A DNA stretch of 64,000 nt from positions 310,001-374,000 of the forward strand of contig NZ_JARJHU010000005.1 in the NCBI RefSeq assembly GCF_029269825.1. Direction: 5' to 3'. A program made the position numbers and the translations under genes. The notes beneath the pieces were generated by a model. It worked only from the letters and a program-made list of their open reading frames with translations, ran no database searches and had not been told where the DNA came from. This document shows, piece after piece, positions 43,136 to 52,343 of the stretch; the first letter of the stretch is position 1; each line of letters begins with the position of its first letter. The stretch is from Pedobacter sp. JY14-1. GTDB taxonomy: Bacteria > Bacteroidota > Bacteroidia > Sphingobacteriales > Sphingobacteriaceae.

Positions 43136-43405
43136 ATGAAGAAATTTGTCATTGAAAGAGACCTGCCCGGGGCAGGACAACTGTCTGCGGAAGAATTGGC
43201 CGCGATATCTGCAACCTCCTGCGCGGTGGTAGACCAGCTGGAAAAGCCCTATCACTGGATCCAATCCTTTGTCACACAGGATAAGATCTATTGCATCCAT
43301 ATCGCCGAAAGTGAAGAGGTTGTAAGAGAACATGCACAAAAAGGTAACTTCCCCGTCACCTCCATTGCCGAGGTGAAGGCCATGATAGATCCAACAACAA
43401 GATAA
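43136..43405 (+). CDS. DUF4242-domain protein
   Basis: 89 residues beginning MKKFVIERDLPGAGQLSAEE, with SCAVVDQLEKPYHWIQSFVT and YCIHIAESEEVVREHAQKG, the DUF4242 pattern. Some members of this ferredoxin-like family bind nickel; no enzyme activity is known to me. First of three same-strand genes (DUF4242, AraC, S41 protease) spaced by about 20 nt, so probably one transcript. Confidence 0.88.
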   Translation: MKKFVIERDLPGAGQLSAEELAAISATSCAVVDQLEKPYHWIQSFVTQDKIYCIHIAESEEVVREHAQKGNFPVTSIAEVKAMIDPTTR

Positions 43406-43429
43406 TTGTCAATTTGGGCAACGAATGCC

Positions 43430-44209
43430 ATGCCATCCAAGTATTACAAGTTAAACATAGGCGAAGGTCTTGAAGCGCTGTCAGTGAAGAACTACAACAG
43501 TTCCTTTCCCTCACACTTCCATCCAACCTATAATATTACCCTGATCTACTACGGTGCCTTCAACACCAGGCTGGACGATAACCTGCTGGTGGCCCCGAGT
43601 GGCACCATACTGATCACCAATCCTCAGGAAATCCATTCCAATCCCTTTGACAGAAATGAGAGCGTGTCCTTCTTTACTTTTTACGTGAGTCAGGACTTCC
43701 TTGAATATTGCAATCAGAGCAGGTCGATATTTTTTAACCAAAAGGTGATCTACGACCAGGAATTGTTTGCCGATCTGCACCAGTTTGCCAATGTCATAGA
43801 TCAGGCACATGTCCTTCCCGACTACGAGGAAGGGCTTAGGCAGGTACTTTCTCAACTTGCCATGAGACACGGCGATGAAATGGCAGACTTGCAAGACACC
43901 AGGATCAAGTCCCTGTTCGATGAATTCCTCGCGGAGCAAAACCTGAAGAAATTCTCTTTGGAGGAGGCCGCCAGCCGATTTGGCATCGACAAGTTCAAGT
44001 TCATCAGGTTGTTCAAGTTACAGACGGGGCTAACACCGAACAACTATTTTATACTCCAACGCATAGAGAAAAGTAAATCGATGCTTAAGCAGGGCAATGA
44101 GCTGCTGAGCATCGCCATCGAACTGGGCTTTTATGATGCGGCACATTATTGCAACTACTTCAAAAAATTCACGGGCATCTCCCCCATTGCCTACAGTACC
44201 AACCGCTAG
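43430..44209 (+). CDS. AraC-family transcriptional regulator
   Basis: 259 residues from ATG 43430 (MPSKYYKLNIGEGLEALSV); the open frame begins earlier only at a TTG. AraC-type cupin sensor at the N-terminus (FPSHFHPTYNITLIYYGAF, ILITNPQEIHSNPF) and double HTH at the C-terminus (FSLEEAASRFGIDKFKFIRL and AIELGFYDAAHYCNYFKKFT). Lies between DUF4242 and the S41 protease gene and may autoregulate the unit. Confidence 0.9.
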   Translation: MPSKYYKLNIGEGLEALSVKNYNSSFPSHFHPTYNITLIYYGAFNTRLDDNLLVAPSGTILITNPQEIHSNPFDRNESVSFFTFYVSQDFLEYCNQSRSIFFNQKVIYDQELFADLHQFANVIDQAHVLPDYEEGLRQVLSQLAMRHGDEMADLQDTRIKSLFDEFLAEQNLKKFSLEEAASRFGIDKFKFIRLFKLQTGLTPNNYFILQRIEKSKSMLKQGNELLSIAIELGFYDAAHYCNYFKKFTGISPIAYSTNR

Positions 44210-44228
44210 TCGAGCAAGTTCCAGAAGA

Positions 44229-45467
44229 ATGAAAAAAATATTTTTCCTGATCGGTTATCTATCCACATTCACGGCCTTTTCACAAACCCTCACCAACCAG
44301 CAATACAGAACAGATTTCGATTATTTCTGGAATACCATCAATGACAACTATGCCTATTTCCAAAAGAAAGGCATCGACTGGAACAGCTTAAGGCCAGTCT
44401 ATCAGGCACAAGTCGACACTGTAAGTACCCGAAATGGCTTTGTCCGCATCCTTGAAAAGGCCATAAATGAACTCTACGACCACCATTGCTCGCTCAACAC
44501 CAACACCCCCGCCTCAAGCAGGCTGATTCCCACCGGCACCGACCTATGGGCATCATACCACGATGGCAAGCCGGTCATCGACGAGGTGAGAATAGGTATG
44601 GGCGCCGATAAGGTCGGCATTCAGGCAGGCATGGAAATCATGGCCATCAACGACCTTGAAGTAGCAAAAGCCATACTGCCCTACCTTGCACATACAAGAA
44701 CCGCAGAAGCCTGGAACTTTGCCCTTCGCCTGGCACTTGCCGGCAACCATATAGATAAAAGGAAGATCACTGTAAAAACCATCAGCGGAACAAGGGATTT
44801 CTTTCCCGACCAGGACGGTTTGTTACTGGAACATATTGAGTATCCGGCGATGGTGCAATCCAAAACTTCCCATGAAATTGACTACATCAAAATCAATAAC
44901 TTTCTTTACGATAACCAGCTGATCCCCAGATTTGACAGTGTCCTGAATGCATCCCTGGAAAAAAAGGCACTGATCATCGACCTCCGGGAAACTCCCAGCG
45001 GGGGAAATACGAGTGTGGCCAGGGCAATCCTCGGGCGCTTCATTTCAAAAGAGCAGTGCTACCAAAAGCATGAGCTTTATGCAGAAGAAAGGGAAACCGG
45101 CATCAAGCGCTCCTGGGTAGAGATCGTATCGCCCAGGGGCGTCACCTATAATGGCAAAGTGGTCATCCTGGCCAACCATTGGACCGGCAGCATCAGCGAG
45201 GGCATTACCATCGCTTTTGACGGTATGAAAAGAGCCACGGTGATCGGTACAGAATTGGCCAGGCTGAATGGTGCGGTGGAAAGTTTCAGGATGCCCGGCA
45301 CGAAGATTGGCTTCAACATCTCAACCGAGCGGTTATACCATATCAATGGAACCGCACGTGAATGCTATCAGCCAGCCATCAAAGTTTCCATGGCAAACCA
45401 GCACCCCGGAGACGACCCGATCCTGGCTAAAGCCATTGATTTCCTGAAGGCAAAAAAGGATTTTTGA
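44229..45467 (+). CDS. S41-family (C-terminal processing-like) peptidase, exported
   Basis: 412 residues from ATG 44229; the frame continues upstream into the AraC gene but MKKIFFLIGYLSTFTAFSQ is a clear signal peptide. The tail-specific protease domain includes MGADKVGIQAGMEIMAIND (PDZ-like), LIIDLRETPSGGNTSVARAI and the nucleophile segment NHWTGSISEGITIAFDGM with Ser near residue 321-323. The PDZ region is minimal. Likely cleaves periplasmic or surface substrates; the partner is unknown. Confidence 0.87.
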   Translation: MKKIFFLIGYLSTFTAFSQTLTNQQYRTDFDYFWNTINDNYAYFQKKGIDWNSLRPVYQAQVDTVSTRNGFVRILEKAINELYDHHCSLNTNTPASSRLIPTGTDLWASYHDGKPVIDEVRIGMGADKVGIQAGMEIMAINDLEVAKAILPYLAHTRTAEAWNFALRLALAGNHIDKRKITVKTISGTRDFFPDQDGLLLEHIEYPAMVQSKTSHEIDYIKINNFLYDNQLIPRFDSVLNASLEKKALIIDLRETPSGGNTSVARAILGRFISKEQCYQKHELYAEERETGIKRSWVEIVSPRGVTYNGKVVILANHWTGSISEGITIAFDGMKRATVIGTELARLNGAVESFRMPGTKIGFNISTERLYHINGTARECYQPAIKVSMANQHPGDDPILAKAIDFLKAKKDF

Positions 45468-45481
45468 CCATACACTAAACA

Positions 45482-46231
45482 TCAATTGATAATTTCACCT
45501 TTCTTGTCAGCAAACCTGTCACGAATCCGCTGTATCTGTTCCGGTGTGGTTCTTTGCCATTCTGTTACTTCACCAACAATCTTCAAGGGTTCCGTGCTCC
45601 GGTAGGAACGCGTCGGATTACCAGGGAATTTCAAATTAGTCACATTGGGATCATCCTCGAAACTGCCCGTTGGCTCAACAATATACACCCGTTCCGGATT
45701 TTCACCTGGGGCTAAAGCAGCAGCCAGGCCAGCCCCACCTGGCAGAGCAGTAAAGTAAATGTGGTTCATCACGAAGTCAGACTGATAATTGGAAACCCGG
45801 CCGGCATTCAGTAACTCACCCGTCCTGAGCTGCGCTTTGGTTCCATGATAAAACGGGCCCTTATCAATTGGCTGGCCTGCAGACGTTGTCGCCAGCTCCT
45901 TGTGCATGGCTGCTTTCTTTAAATCGCAGACTTCATGATACCATCTCGATAAATTCGTGTGCAGCGAAGGAAAGGCACTCCTCACGGCGTCATTGCCCAC
46001 CTTCAATGCCAGCTCTAAAGCCCTTTCATACCACAAAATCCTTTCCGAAGCAGTGGGCTGAAGGCGGGCTATAAACCACGCTGCAAGAAATCTTTCGAAG
46101 TCGTTGGTCGCGCTATGCCAGCTGTGTAAGAATGTATCTCTGGCTTCTTCAAGTTGTCCCTGTTCTTCTAGTTTCATACCCTGCATGCAGAGCTTAACGA
46201 TAGCATTGTCCGGATGGAAATCTGTATTCAT
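45482..46231 (-). CDS. arr: Rifampin ADP-ribosyltransferase (Arr) with N-terminal helical domain
   Basis: 249 residues, against about 140 for classical Arr. The C-terminal 130 residues are the Arr domain: GPFYHGTKAQLRTGELLNAG with His129, YFTALPGGAGLAAALA with Tyr159 and FEDDPNVTNLKFPGN with Asp193/194, the H-Y-D triad. It would use NAD+ to ADP-ribosylate rifamycins and inactivate them. The N-terminal 120 residues form TPR-like helices (GMKLEEQGQLEEARDTFLHS, ILWYERALELALKVGN). Whether it confers resistance cannot be told from sequence. The helical extension may recruit another substrate or partner. Confidence 0.85.
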   Translation of the reverse strand: MNTDFHPDNAIVKLCMQGMKLEEQGQLEEARDTFLHSWHSATNDFERFLAAWFIARLQPTASERILWYERALELALKVGNDAVRSAFPSLHTNLSRWYHEVCDLKKAAMHKELATTSAGQPIDKGPFYHGTKAQLRTGELLNAGRVSNYQSDFVMNHIYFTALPGGAGLAAALAPGENPERVYIVEPTGSFEDDPNVTNLKFPGNPTRSYRSTEPLKIVGEVTEWQRTTPEQIQRIRDRFADKKGEIIN

Positions 46232-46247
46232 ATTCAGTTAGTTTCTC

Positions 46248-46255
46248 CAAAAATA
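46248..46255 (-). promoter_or_regulatory. -7 box of arr
   Basis: Minus strand TATTTTTG, exact TAnnTTTG match, 16 nt before the arr start codon. No clear -33 element. Confidence 0.4.
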
Positions 46256-46436
46256 GTACCTCAAACCCATAAAAAACCGCTTTTCCAACTATATTTTACC
46301 GGACATACAATCACAACAAATTCTGCGTTATACATACAACAGATGGAAATCAACTTCCGCATTTCTGTACCCTCACGAAAACCAACAGCGATCAAGAGTG
46401 TTATAGCAACAAATCATTCACTAAAATTCAGTTATT

Positions 46437-46595
46437 ATGGCACGAGGAAGCAAAGTAGAACGCAATTCGGTATCGAATCAACCACATGAGATCAAGTACG
46501 AAGCCGGTAAAATGGGCGTTAGCCAGGCAGACATTAAGGAAGCGAAAAAAGGCGGCTCCAACCAGCGCAAGCAGATCGAAAAGAAAATGAAATAA
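46437..46595 (+). CDS. Small DUF3606-like protein, 52 aa
   Basis: Too short for most gene finders but well supported. From ATG 46437 it reads MARGSKVERNSVSNQPHEIK, then YEAGKMGVSQADIKEAKKGG and SNQRKQIEKKMK to TAA at 46593-46595. The spacing of KYEA...GVS...DIKEAKK matches DUF3606-type small basic proteins. A perfect terminator follows 4 nt after the stop. Function unknown; highly charged and probably cytoplasmic. Confidence 0.8.
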   Translation: MARGSKVERNSVSNQPHEIKYEAGKMGVSQADIKEAKKGGSNQRKQIEKKMK

Positions 46596-46598
46596 ACC

Positions 46599-46623
46599 AG
46601 GCCCCTTTCGGGGCCTTTTTTTT
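46599..46623 (+). terminator. Terminator of the DUF3606 gene
   Basis: Stem GGCCCC and GGGGCC around loop TTTC, followed by eight T, starting 4 nt after the DUF3606 stop codon. Confidence 0.92.
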
Positions 46624-46676
46624 CAGATAGATACAAGAAAACCATGCTAAAACTACCTACCCTATTCATGATTTAT

Positions 46677-46684
46677 TAGCTTTG
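46677..46684 (+). promoter_or_regulatory. -7 box of the hydrolase gene at 46704
   Basis: TAGCTTTG, exact TAnnTTTG match, 19 nt before the ATG. No -33 TTG seen. Confidence 0.4.
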
Positions 46685-46703
46685 GCAGCTAATCAAAAGG
46701 ACA

Positions 46704-47405
46704 ATGGAATTTAAAGAAAGTACGCAGTCCATACTCACCAAAAATCAGGAATTTACGGTAACGTTACTGGAAACAGAGAAGCCATCATGCATTGGTGTTT
46801 TCGCTGCTGGACGTGGTGGAAACCCATCCAGATACCTCCTTTTACTAAGGACATTGGCAGAACAGGGATGCACAGTTATTGCGCCCCATTTTCAAATGTT
46901 CGAATCTCCTTTACCTACAAATGAGGAACTCGATACACGCATCAGGCTCCTTGAAACGGTTATAGAGCACTATTCATATGTGCATGAGAAAATTACCGGC
47001 ATAGGCCATTCTATAGGTGGAACTTTATTGCTCACTCTTGCCGGAGGAAACGCCCTTACTTATTCGGGACACCAATTGCGTACGCAATCAATTTGGAGAT
47101 TTGATCGGCTTGCCCTTATGGCACCGCCAGTGGATTTCTTTCTGCACCCTGAAGCGCTCCAGGCAGTCAATACGCAGGTCTATCTGCGTAATGGAGGGAC
47201 AGATACTATTACTCCTCCCAGTAAAGCCTTACGGTTAAAAGAACAATTTCGCAACCCAAGCCAGATAGAATTTATTTTAGATGAGCAAGCCGGGCATTTT
47301 AGTTATATGAACGAACTGCCTCCTGGGGTTAAAGATACGCAACCCAACCGACAGGATTTCTTAGCAGATTTAGCCAATGATATTGCTGGATATATCACTT
47401 CTTAA
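46704..47405 (+). CDS. Alpha/beta hydrolase-fold protein
   Basis: 233 residues. The nucleophile elbow is ITGIGHSIGGTLLLTLAGG, and a late acid/base pair is likely in RNGGTDTITPP and EQAGHFSYMNELPP (Asp and His). No signal peptide, so cytoplasmic. Dienelactone-hydrolase-like or esterase; the substrate is unknown. It stands alone between a terminator and the dinB promoter region. Confidence 0.8.
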   Translation: MEFKESTQSILTKNQEFTVTLLETEKPSCIGVFAAGRGGNPSRYLLLLRTLAEQGCTVIAPHFQMFESPLPTNEELDTRIRLLETVIEHYSYVHEKITGIGHSIGGTLLLTLAGGNALTYSGHQLRTQSIWRFDRLALMAPPVDFFLHPEALQAVNTQVYLRNGGTDTITPPSKALRLKEQFRNPSQIEFILDEQAGHFSYMNELPPGVKDTQPNRQDFLADLANDIAGYITS

Positions 47406-47535
47406 TCCATGCCTCAGGAGGCTTTTCATGCTTGACACTTTTTTTACCCTCATTTTTAAATACCAGACAATACTAAATTTATTAGTCTTATAGCCACCAA
47501 ACTAAAGTCATAAAACTAATTAATTTAGCTTTTTA

Positions 47536-47568
47536 TTTGCATTTACACTTACAAATGCTCTAGCTTTG
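47536..47568 (+). promoter_or_regulatory. dinB promoter with embedded inverted repeat
   Basis: TTTG at 47536-47539, 21 bp, then TAGCTTTG at 47561-47568, an exact -7 match, 20 nt before the dinB ATG. Between the two boxes lies the inverted repeat GCATTT - 8 nt - AAATGC (47539-47558). A protein bound there would block the polymerase, so this is a candidate SOS or damage-response operator for the dinB-dnaE2 unit. The binding protein is not in the window. Confidence 0.6.
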
Positions 47569-47588
47569 TTGCAACCTAAAATTCATTT

Positions 47589-48746
47589 ATGTCCGGGGAT
47601 AAACAAATTATTCACATGGATCAGGATGCCTTTTTTGTCTCCGTCGAAGTCAGAAAAGATCCTTCGCTGATTGGGAAGCCTGTAATCATTGGCGGCGCCT
47701 CAGATCGTGGGGTGGTGGCTTCATGCAGCTATGAAGCTAGAAAATTTGGCGTACACTCTGCAATGTCGTCCCGAATGGCAAAACAACTTTGCCCCCATGC
47801 GGTATTTATCAGGGGAAATATGGACGAATATTCCAAAGCCTCCCATGAGATCACGGACATTTTAAAAGAGCGGGTCCCGCTCATTGAAAAAGCCAGTATT
47901 GACGAGCATTATATCGACATGACCGGTATGGACAAATTTCATGGCACCCAGAAATATGCGCATGAACTCCGGGCGCTGGTCATCAAAGAGACCGGGCTCC
48001 CGATCTCTTTTGGATTATCGGTCAACAAAACCGTTTCCAAGATGGCCACCAATGAATGTAAGCCCAATGGCGAACTGAATGTGAAAGCCCCCGAAGTCCA
48101 GCCCTTTCTCAATCCGTTATCCATCCGCAAAATACCTGGACTGGGAGAAAAGACTTTCATCAAGCTCAGCGACATGGGCATCAAAAGAATACATACCCTT
48201 TCGCAGATCCATCCAGACCAGATGTATTTCCTGCTCGGTAAATCAGGTCTGTCGCTGCTTCAAAAAGCCAAGGGCATAGACCTTAGCCCGGTCATTCCTT
48301 ACAGTGAGCAAAAATCCATTGGAACCCAGTGTACCTTCCATGCCGATTCCATTGATATTGAAATGATGAATAATTTGCTTACGGCCCAGGTAATGGATGT
48401 TGCTTTCCAGCTGCGCGAGAAAAAAAAGCTTTGTTCCTGTGTCACAGTCACCATCCGCTACGCCAATTTTGAAACCGAGACCAAACAAATGGCCATTGGC
48501 TATACCTCATTGGACAGCGTACTGATCACCACAGCGAAAGACCTGTTCAAAAAAATGTATAACCGGAGGATGCTGCTCCGCCTGATTGGCGTAAGACTGA
48601 GCAATCTGGTCTCTGGTTTCGAACAGATCGATTTATACAGCGAATCCCAGGAGCAGTACAGTCTGGTGCAGGCACTGGATAAAATCCGCAGACGTTTCGG
48701 TCAGGATGCAGTGACCAGGGCCTCAGCGATGGACATCAAATTGTAA
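47589..48746 (+). CDS. dinB: DNA polymerase IV / DinB-family Y-family polymerase
   Basis: 385 residues. Error-prone translesion polymerase. Catalytic acids are in IHMDQDAFFVSVE and in KASIDEHYIDMTG; the steric-gate region FFVSVE is normal. HhH motif IRKIPGLGEKTFIKLSDMG is present at about 178-196, and the little-finger domain follows. The C-terminus (VTRASAMDIKL) has no clear clamp-binding QLxLF motif. It lies 3 nt upstream of dnaE2, so the two form one operon, the mutagenesis cassette layout of this phylum, without imuA or imuB here. Confidence 0.92.
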   Translation: MSGDKQIIHMDQDAFFVSVEVRKDPSLIGKPVIIGGASDRGVVASCSYEARKFGVHSAMSSRMAKQLCPHAVFIRGNMDEYSKASHEITDILKERVPLIEKASIDEHYIDMTGMDKFHGTQKYAHELRALVIKETGLPISFGLSVNKTVSKMATNECKPNGELNVKAPEVQPFLNPLSIRKIPGLGEKTFIKLSDMGIKRIHTLSQIHPDQMYFLLGKSGLSLLQKAKGIDLSPVIPYSEQKSIGTQCTFHADSIDIEMMNNLLTAQVMDVAFQLREKKKLCSCVTVTIRYANFETETKQMAIGYTSLDSVLITTAKDLFKKMYNRRMLLRLIGVRLSNLVSGFEQIDLYSESQEQYSLVQALDKIRRRFGQDAVTRASAMDIKL

Positions 48747-48749
48747 GCG

Positions 48750-51689
48750 ATGTATCTGAACGTCCATTCCCAATACAGCCTTCGGTACGGCACCATGTCC
48801 ATTCAGACACTGGTAGAAGAAGCACATGTTCGTGGGATCACCCAAATGGCGCTGACCGACATCAACAACTCTACCGGGGTAATGGAATTCATGCGCGAGT
48901 GCAGGAAACATAAGATCAAACCTATTGGCGGCCTCGAATTTCGAAGAGATAAGAAATTGCTCTACGTCGGCATTGCACGCAATAAGGAGGGCATGAAAGA
49001 ACTCAATGAGTTCCTGAGCGAACACAACCTGTCTCAAAAGGAGCTGCCCGATGAGCCCAATTTGTTTAAAGATGCCTACATCATCTACCCTTTTGGGCAT
49101 AAACGTCCGTTGAGGGAAAGTGAATACATCGGAATACGCTTTGACGAACTGCATCAGCTCCACAACCGGAAGCCCGAACAACCGGAAAAATTAGTCGTCC
49201 TTCAACCGGTCTTCGTTGCCGGTAAAATTGGCTATCGGCTCCACGAATATCTAAGGGGAATCGACCTCAATACCCTGATCACCATGGTAGAGAAGGAAGA
49301 CAAGTGCAAAGAGACCGACTTGTTTATGGACCTCGGTGAACTGGAAAATAAATATGCCAGGTATGCCTTTATCCTGGAAAATACCCGCAGGCTCATGGAT
49401 AGTTGCCAAATGGACTACCCTGAAGGCAAGATCAAGCTGAACCGCAAAACCTTTACCGGGAATAAAAAGGACGATAAGCTGCTGCTGGAAAAGCTGGCCA
49501 TGGAAGGAATGTTATACAGGTATGGCAACAAGAACAAGGAAGCACTGAGACGGTTAAAAAAAGAACTGAAGGTCATCATTGACCTTGAATTCTGTGCTTA
49601 CTTTCTGATCACCAATGACATCATCCAATATTCCATGCGCAGAGGCTACTACCATGTAGGCCGGGGCTCCGGTGCCAACAGCATCGTAGCATATTGCCTC
49701 CGCATCACCGATGTAGACCCTATTGAACTGGATCTGTACTTCGAACGTTTCCTGAATGCAGAACGCACCAGCCCTCCGGATTTCGACATCGATTACAGCT
49801 GGGATGAACGCGAAGACGTGCAGGACTATATTTTCAAACGATACGGCCGGGAGCATACAGCGCTGCTGGGCGCGATGTCAACATTTAAAGACCGCTCCAT
49901 TATCCGTGAGATTGGCAAGGTAATGGGGCTTCCCAAATCGGAAATTGACGGCTTTACCGACCCCAGTCGAATGACCGTAAACCGTGACAACGAAACATTT
50001 AAAAAGATCATGGCCATTTACGAGCTGATGAGCCAAATGCCGAACCAAAGAAGCATCCATGCTGGAGGCGTACTTATCTCGGAAGAACCAATTACCTATT
50101 ACACGGCCCTTGACTTGCCACCTAAAGGCATGCCCACTGTCCAGTGGGATATGTATGAGGCAGAAGAAATTGGTTATGACAAATACGACATTCTCTCCCA
50201 GCGTGGTATTGGCCACATTAAGGAAGCGGTAAAACTAGTGCAACAGAACCAGCAAAAAATAATCGACATCCACCAGGTACGTAAGTTTATGAAAGATGAG
50301 CATGTGAATGAGCGCCTGAAAACCGGCAATACCATTGGATGCTTTTACGTCGAGTCCCCGGCCATGCGGCAACTATTATCCAAGTTGAAGTGCGACAATT
50401 ACCTTACCCTGGTCGCAGCAAGCTCGATCATACGTCCCGGCGTAGCCCAGTCAGGCATGATGAAAACCTATATCCAGAACTTTCATCGTCCCGATGCCGT
50501 CCAATACCTGCATCCGGTCATGGAAGAACAGCTAAAGGAAACCTTTGGCGTCATGGTTTACCAGGAAGACGTCATCAAGATCTGTATCCATTACGGAGGT
50601 ATGGATGGAACCGATGCAGACATCCTGCGCCGGGGAATGAGTGGCAAGTATCGCTCAAGAGTAGAATTTGACCGGCTCGTCGAAAAGTTCCATGAAGGCG
50701 CCAAGACTTTGGGCAGACCGGAGCCGGTCACCAAAGAAGTCTGGCGGCAGGTATCCAGTTTCGCCGGGTATAGCTTCTCCAAGGCACATTCGGCCAGTTT
50801 CGCTGTGGAGAGTTACCAGAGCCTATTTCTAAAAACCTACTACCCGCTTGAATTCATGGTCGGGGTCTTAAATAATTACGGCGGTTTTTATACCCGTTGG
50901 CTTTATGTGCATGAGCTCAGGAAAGCCGGGGCAAATGTCCATCTGCCTTGTGTAAACCATAGTAATAGCGTGGTTTCTCTTTATGGAACAGATGCCTGGC
51001 TGGGATTTATCGGCATTCAGGGATTGGAAAGCAAGTTTATTGAAGGCATTCCCGAGGAACGTAGGCAGAATGGTCATTATACCGATCTGGAAGATTTTGT
51101 TAAACGAACAGAGATCAGTCTGGAGCAGGTAGTGGTCCTGATCAGGGTGGGCGCCTTCCGCTTTACCAGGAAAAGTAAAAAAGCCCTGCTCTGGGATGCC
51201 CATACCCTGCTGGGGCAGAAGGCAAAACCCAGCAATCATGCGGAGCTATTCCAGGTTCAGGCCAGACACTATACCTTGCCCGATCTGGTCAACACCAAAT
51301 TGGAAGATGCCTATCATGAACTGGAACTGCTTGGCTACCCTTTAACGCTATCTATGTTTGATTTGCTGAAGACCAGCTTCCGGGGGCAGATCCAGGCCAA
51401 AGATCTGACCGCTTATACCGGTCAAACCATTAAAATGGTAGGCCAATACGTTTGTGAAAAGACAGTACGTACCAGAAACAACAAAAAAATGTGGTTCGGC
51501 ACCTTTCTGGACAACGACGGCAGCTTCTTCGATACTACGCATTTTCCAAAGGATACACCGTCCTATCCTTTCAGGGGTACAGGCTGTTATTTGATATTGG
51601 GCAAAGTTGTGGAAGACTTTGGTTTTCCAAGCATTGAAGTCCAAAAATTCGCTAAGCTGGAAATTGCAGAAAATCCAGTAATGGCCTAA
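48750..51689 (+). CDS. dnaE2: DnaE-type DNA polymerase III alpha subunit, error-prone DnaE2-like
   Basis: 979 residues, shorter than replicative DnaE (about 1160). The PHP domain opens MYLNVHSQYSLRYGTMS and contains ALTDINNSTG, where functional PHP sites have histidines in motif I and after Asp (TDH); both are altered, so the PHP site is probably dead. Polymerase motifs are intact: YHVGRGSGANSIVAYCLRI, PPDFDIDYSWDERE (catalytic Asp near 347-349), and SKAHSASFAVESYQ. An OB-fold domain ends the protein (VGQYVCEKTVRTRNNKKMWF). Partner of DinB in translesion synthesis; not the chromosomal replicase. Confidence 0.93.
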   Translation: MYLNVHSQYSLRYGTMSIQTLVEEAHVRGITQMALTDINNSTGVMEFMRECRKHKIKPIGGLEFRRDKKLLYVGIARNKEGMKELNEFLSEHNLSQKELPDEPNLFKDAYIIYPFGHKRPLRESEYIGIRFDELHQLHNRKPEQPEKLVVLQPVFVAGKIGYRLHEYLRGIDLNTLITMVEKEDKCKETDLFMDLGELENKYARYAFILENTRRLMDSCQMDYPEGKIKLNRKTFTGNKKDDKLLLEKLAMEGMLYRYGNKNKEALRRLKKELKVIIDLEFCAYFLITNDIIQYSMRRGYYHVGRGSGANSIVAYCLRITDVDPIELDLYFERFLNAERTSPPDFDIDYSWDEREDVQDYIFKRYGREHTALLGAMSTFKDRSIIREIGKVMGLPKSEIDGFTDPSRMTVNRDNETFKKIMAIYELMSQMPNQRSIHAGGVLISEEPITYYTALDLPPKGMPTVQWDMYEAEEIGYDKYDILSQRGIGHIKEAVKLVQQNQQKIIDIHQVRKFMKDEHVNERLKTGNTIGCFYVESPAMRQLLSKLKCDNYLTLVAASSIIRPGVAQSGMMKTYIQNFHRPDAVQYLHPVMEEQLKETFGVMVYQEDVIKICIHYGGMDGTDADILRRGMSGKYRSRVEFDRLVEKFHEGAKTLGRPEPVTKEVWRQVSSFAGYSFSKAHSASFAVESYQSLFLKTYYPLEFMVGVLNNYGGFYTRWLYVHELRKAGANVHLPCVNHSNSVVSLYGTDAWLGFIGIQGLESKFIEGIPEERRQNGHYTDLEDFVKRTEISLEQVVVLIRVGAFRFTRKSKKALLWDAHTLLGQKAKPSNHAELFQVQARHYTLPDLVNTKLEDAYHELELLGYPLTLSMFDLLKTSFRGQIQAKDLTAYTGQTIKMVGQYVCEKTVRTRNNKKMWFGTFLDNDGSFFDTTHFPKDTPSYPFRGTGCYLILGKVVEDFGFPSIEVQKFAKLEIAENPVMA

Positions 51690-51725
51690 TAGCTCCGCAG
51701 TTCGATGCCCCTTTCTGGGACGAAG

Positions 51726-52205
51726 TCAAATCCGGTCTGACCATTCCATGCGATAGTTCACAATAACCACCTCCCCAATCAGGTTCTTATTTTCATTGAT
51801 CATAACAAAACCTTTCCTTTCAAAGAATGCCCTGGCAGTCTTGCTCACATCAGCAGTGATTTTTGCACCATTGTTTATGAAAGCCTGCTTCAGCAGCGCA
51901 TCAAATAGCAAATTGGCAATACCTCGCCGCTGAAAATCCTTCGAAACATATAAAACATCAAGGTAATTTTCATTTGTCAAGCTACCAAATCCGGCGATCT
52001 GCCCCTCCAGTTCAGCAACCAGAAAGTATTGCGATGCAATCCTTCTTTCCCATCGGGCATGATCTCTCCCGAGGTTCGACCAAATTTCCAGTTGCTGATC
52101 ATCGTAATCAGCGCTACCGATCGTCAGCACTGTCTTTACATACAGATCAATAATATCGGGAATATCGGTCGCTAAAGCAGGTCGCAGTCTAAGGTCATTC
52201 GCCAT
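51726..52205 (-). CDS. GNAT-family N-acetyltransferase
   Basis: 159 residues. The acetyl-CoA motif is LDVLYVSKDFQRRGIANLLF and the fold ends in NKNLIGEVVIVNYRME. KTARAFFERKGFVMINENKN shows the usual beta-bulge region. Single-domain, cytoplasmic, substrate unknown. An exact -7 box lies 4 nt before the start codon, so the mRNA is probably leaderless. Convergent with dnaE2, 36 nt apart with no hairpin. Confidence 0.87.
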   Translation of the reverse strand: MANDLRLRPALATDIPDIIDLYVKTVLTIGSADYDDQQLEIWSNLGRDHARWERRIASQYFLVAELEGQIAGFGSLTNENYLDVLYVSKDFQRRGIANLLFDALLKQAFINNGAKITADVSKTARAFFERKGFVMINENKNLIGEVVIVNYRMEWSDRI

Positions 52206-52209
52206 CCCA

Positions 52210-52217
52210 CAAATCTA
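52210..52217 (-). promoter_or_regulatory. -7 box of the GNAT gene, leaderless arrangement
   Basis: Minus strand TAGATTTG, exact TAnnTTTG match, followed by TGGG and the ATG. The transcript should start at or beside the start codon. The upstream region at about -33 has only TTTC. Confidence 0.45.
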
Positions 52218-52343
52218 CACTTTCACTATTAAATAGAGTGAGAAATTCCTGCTATAGGCCCAGACCTGAGATTGCTGACGATAAACATTCATCTCCATCT
52301 CCACAAACTGCCAGTACCCCCCGCTGAGCTTAAATCAACCCGC

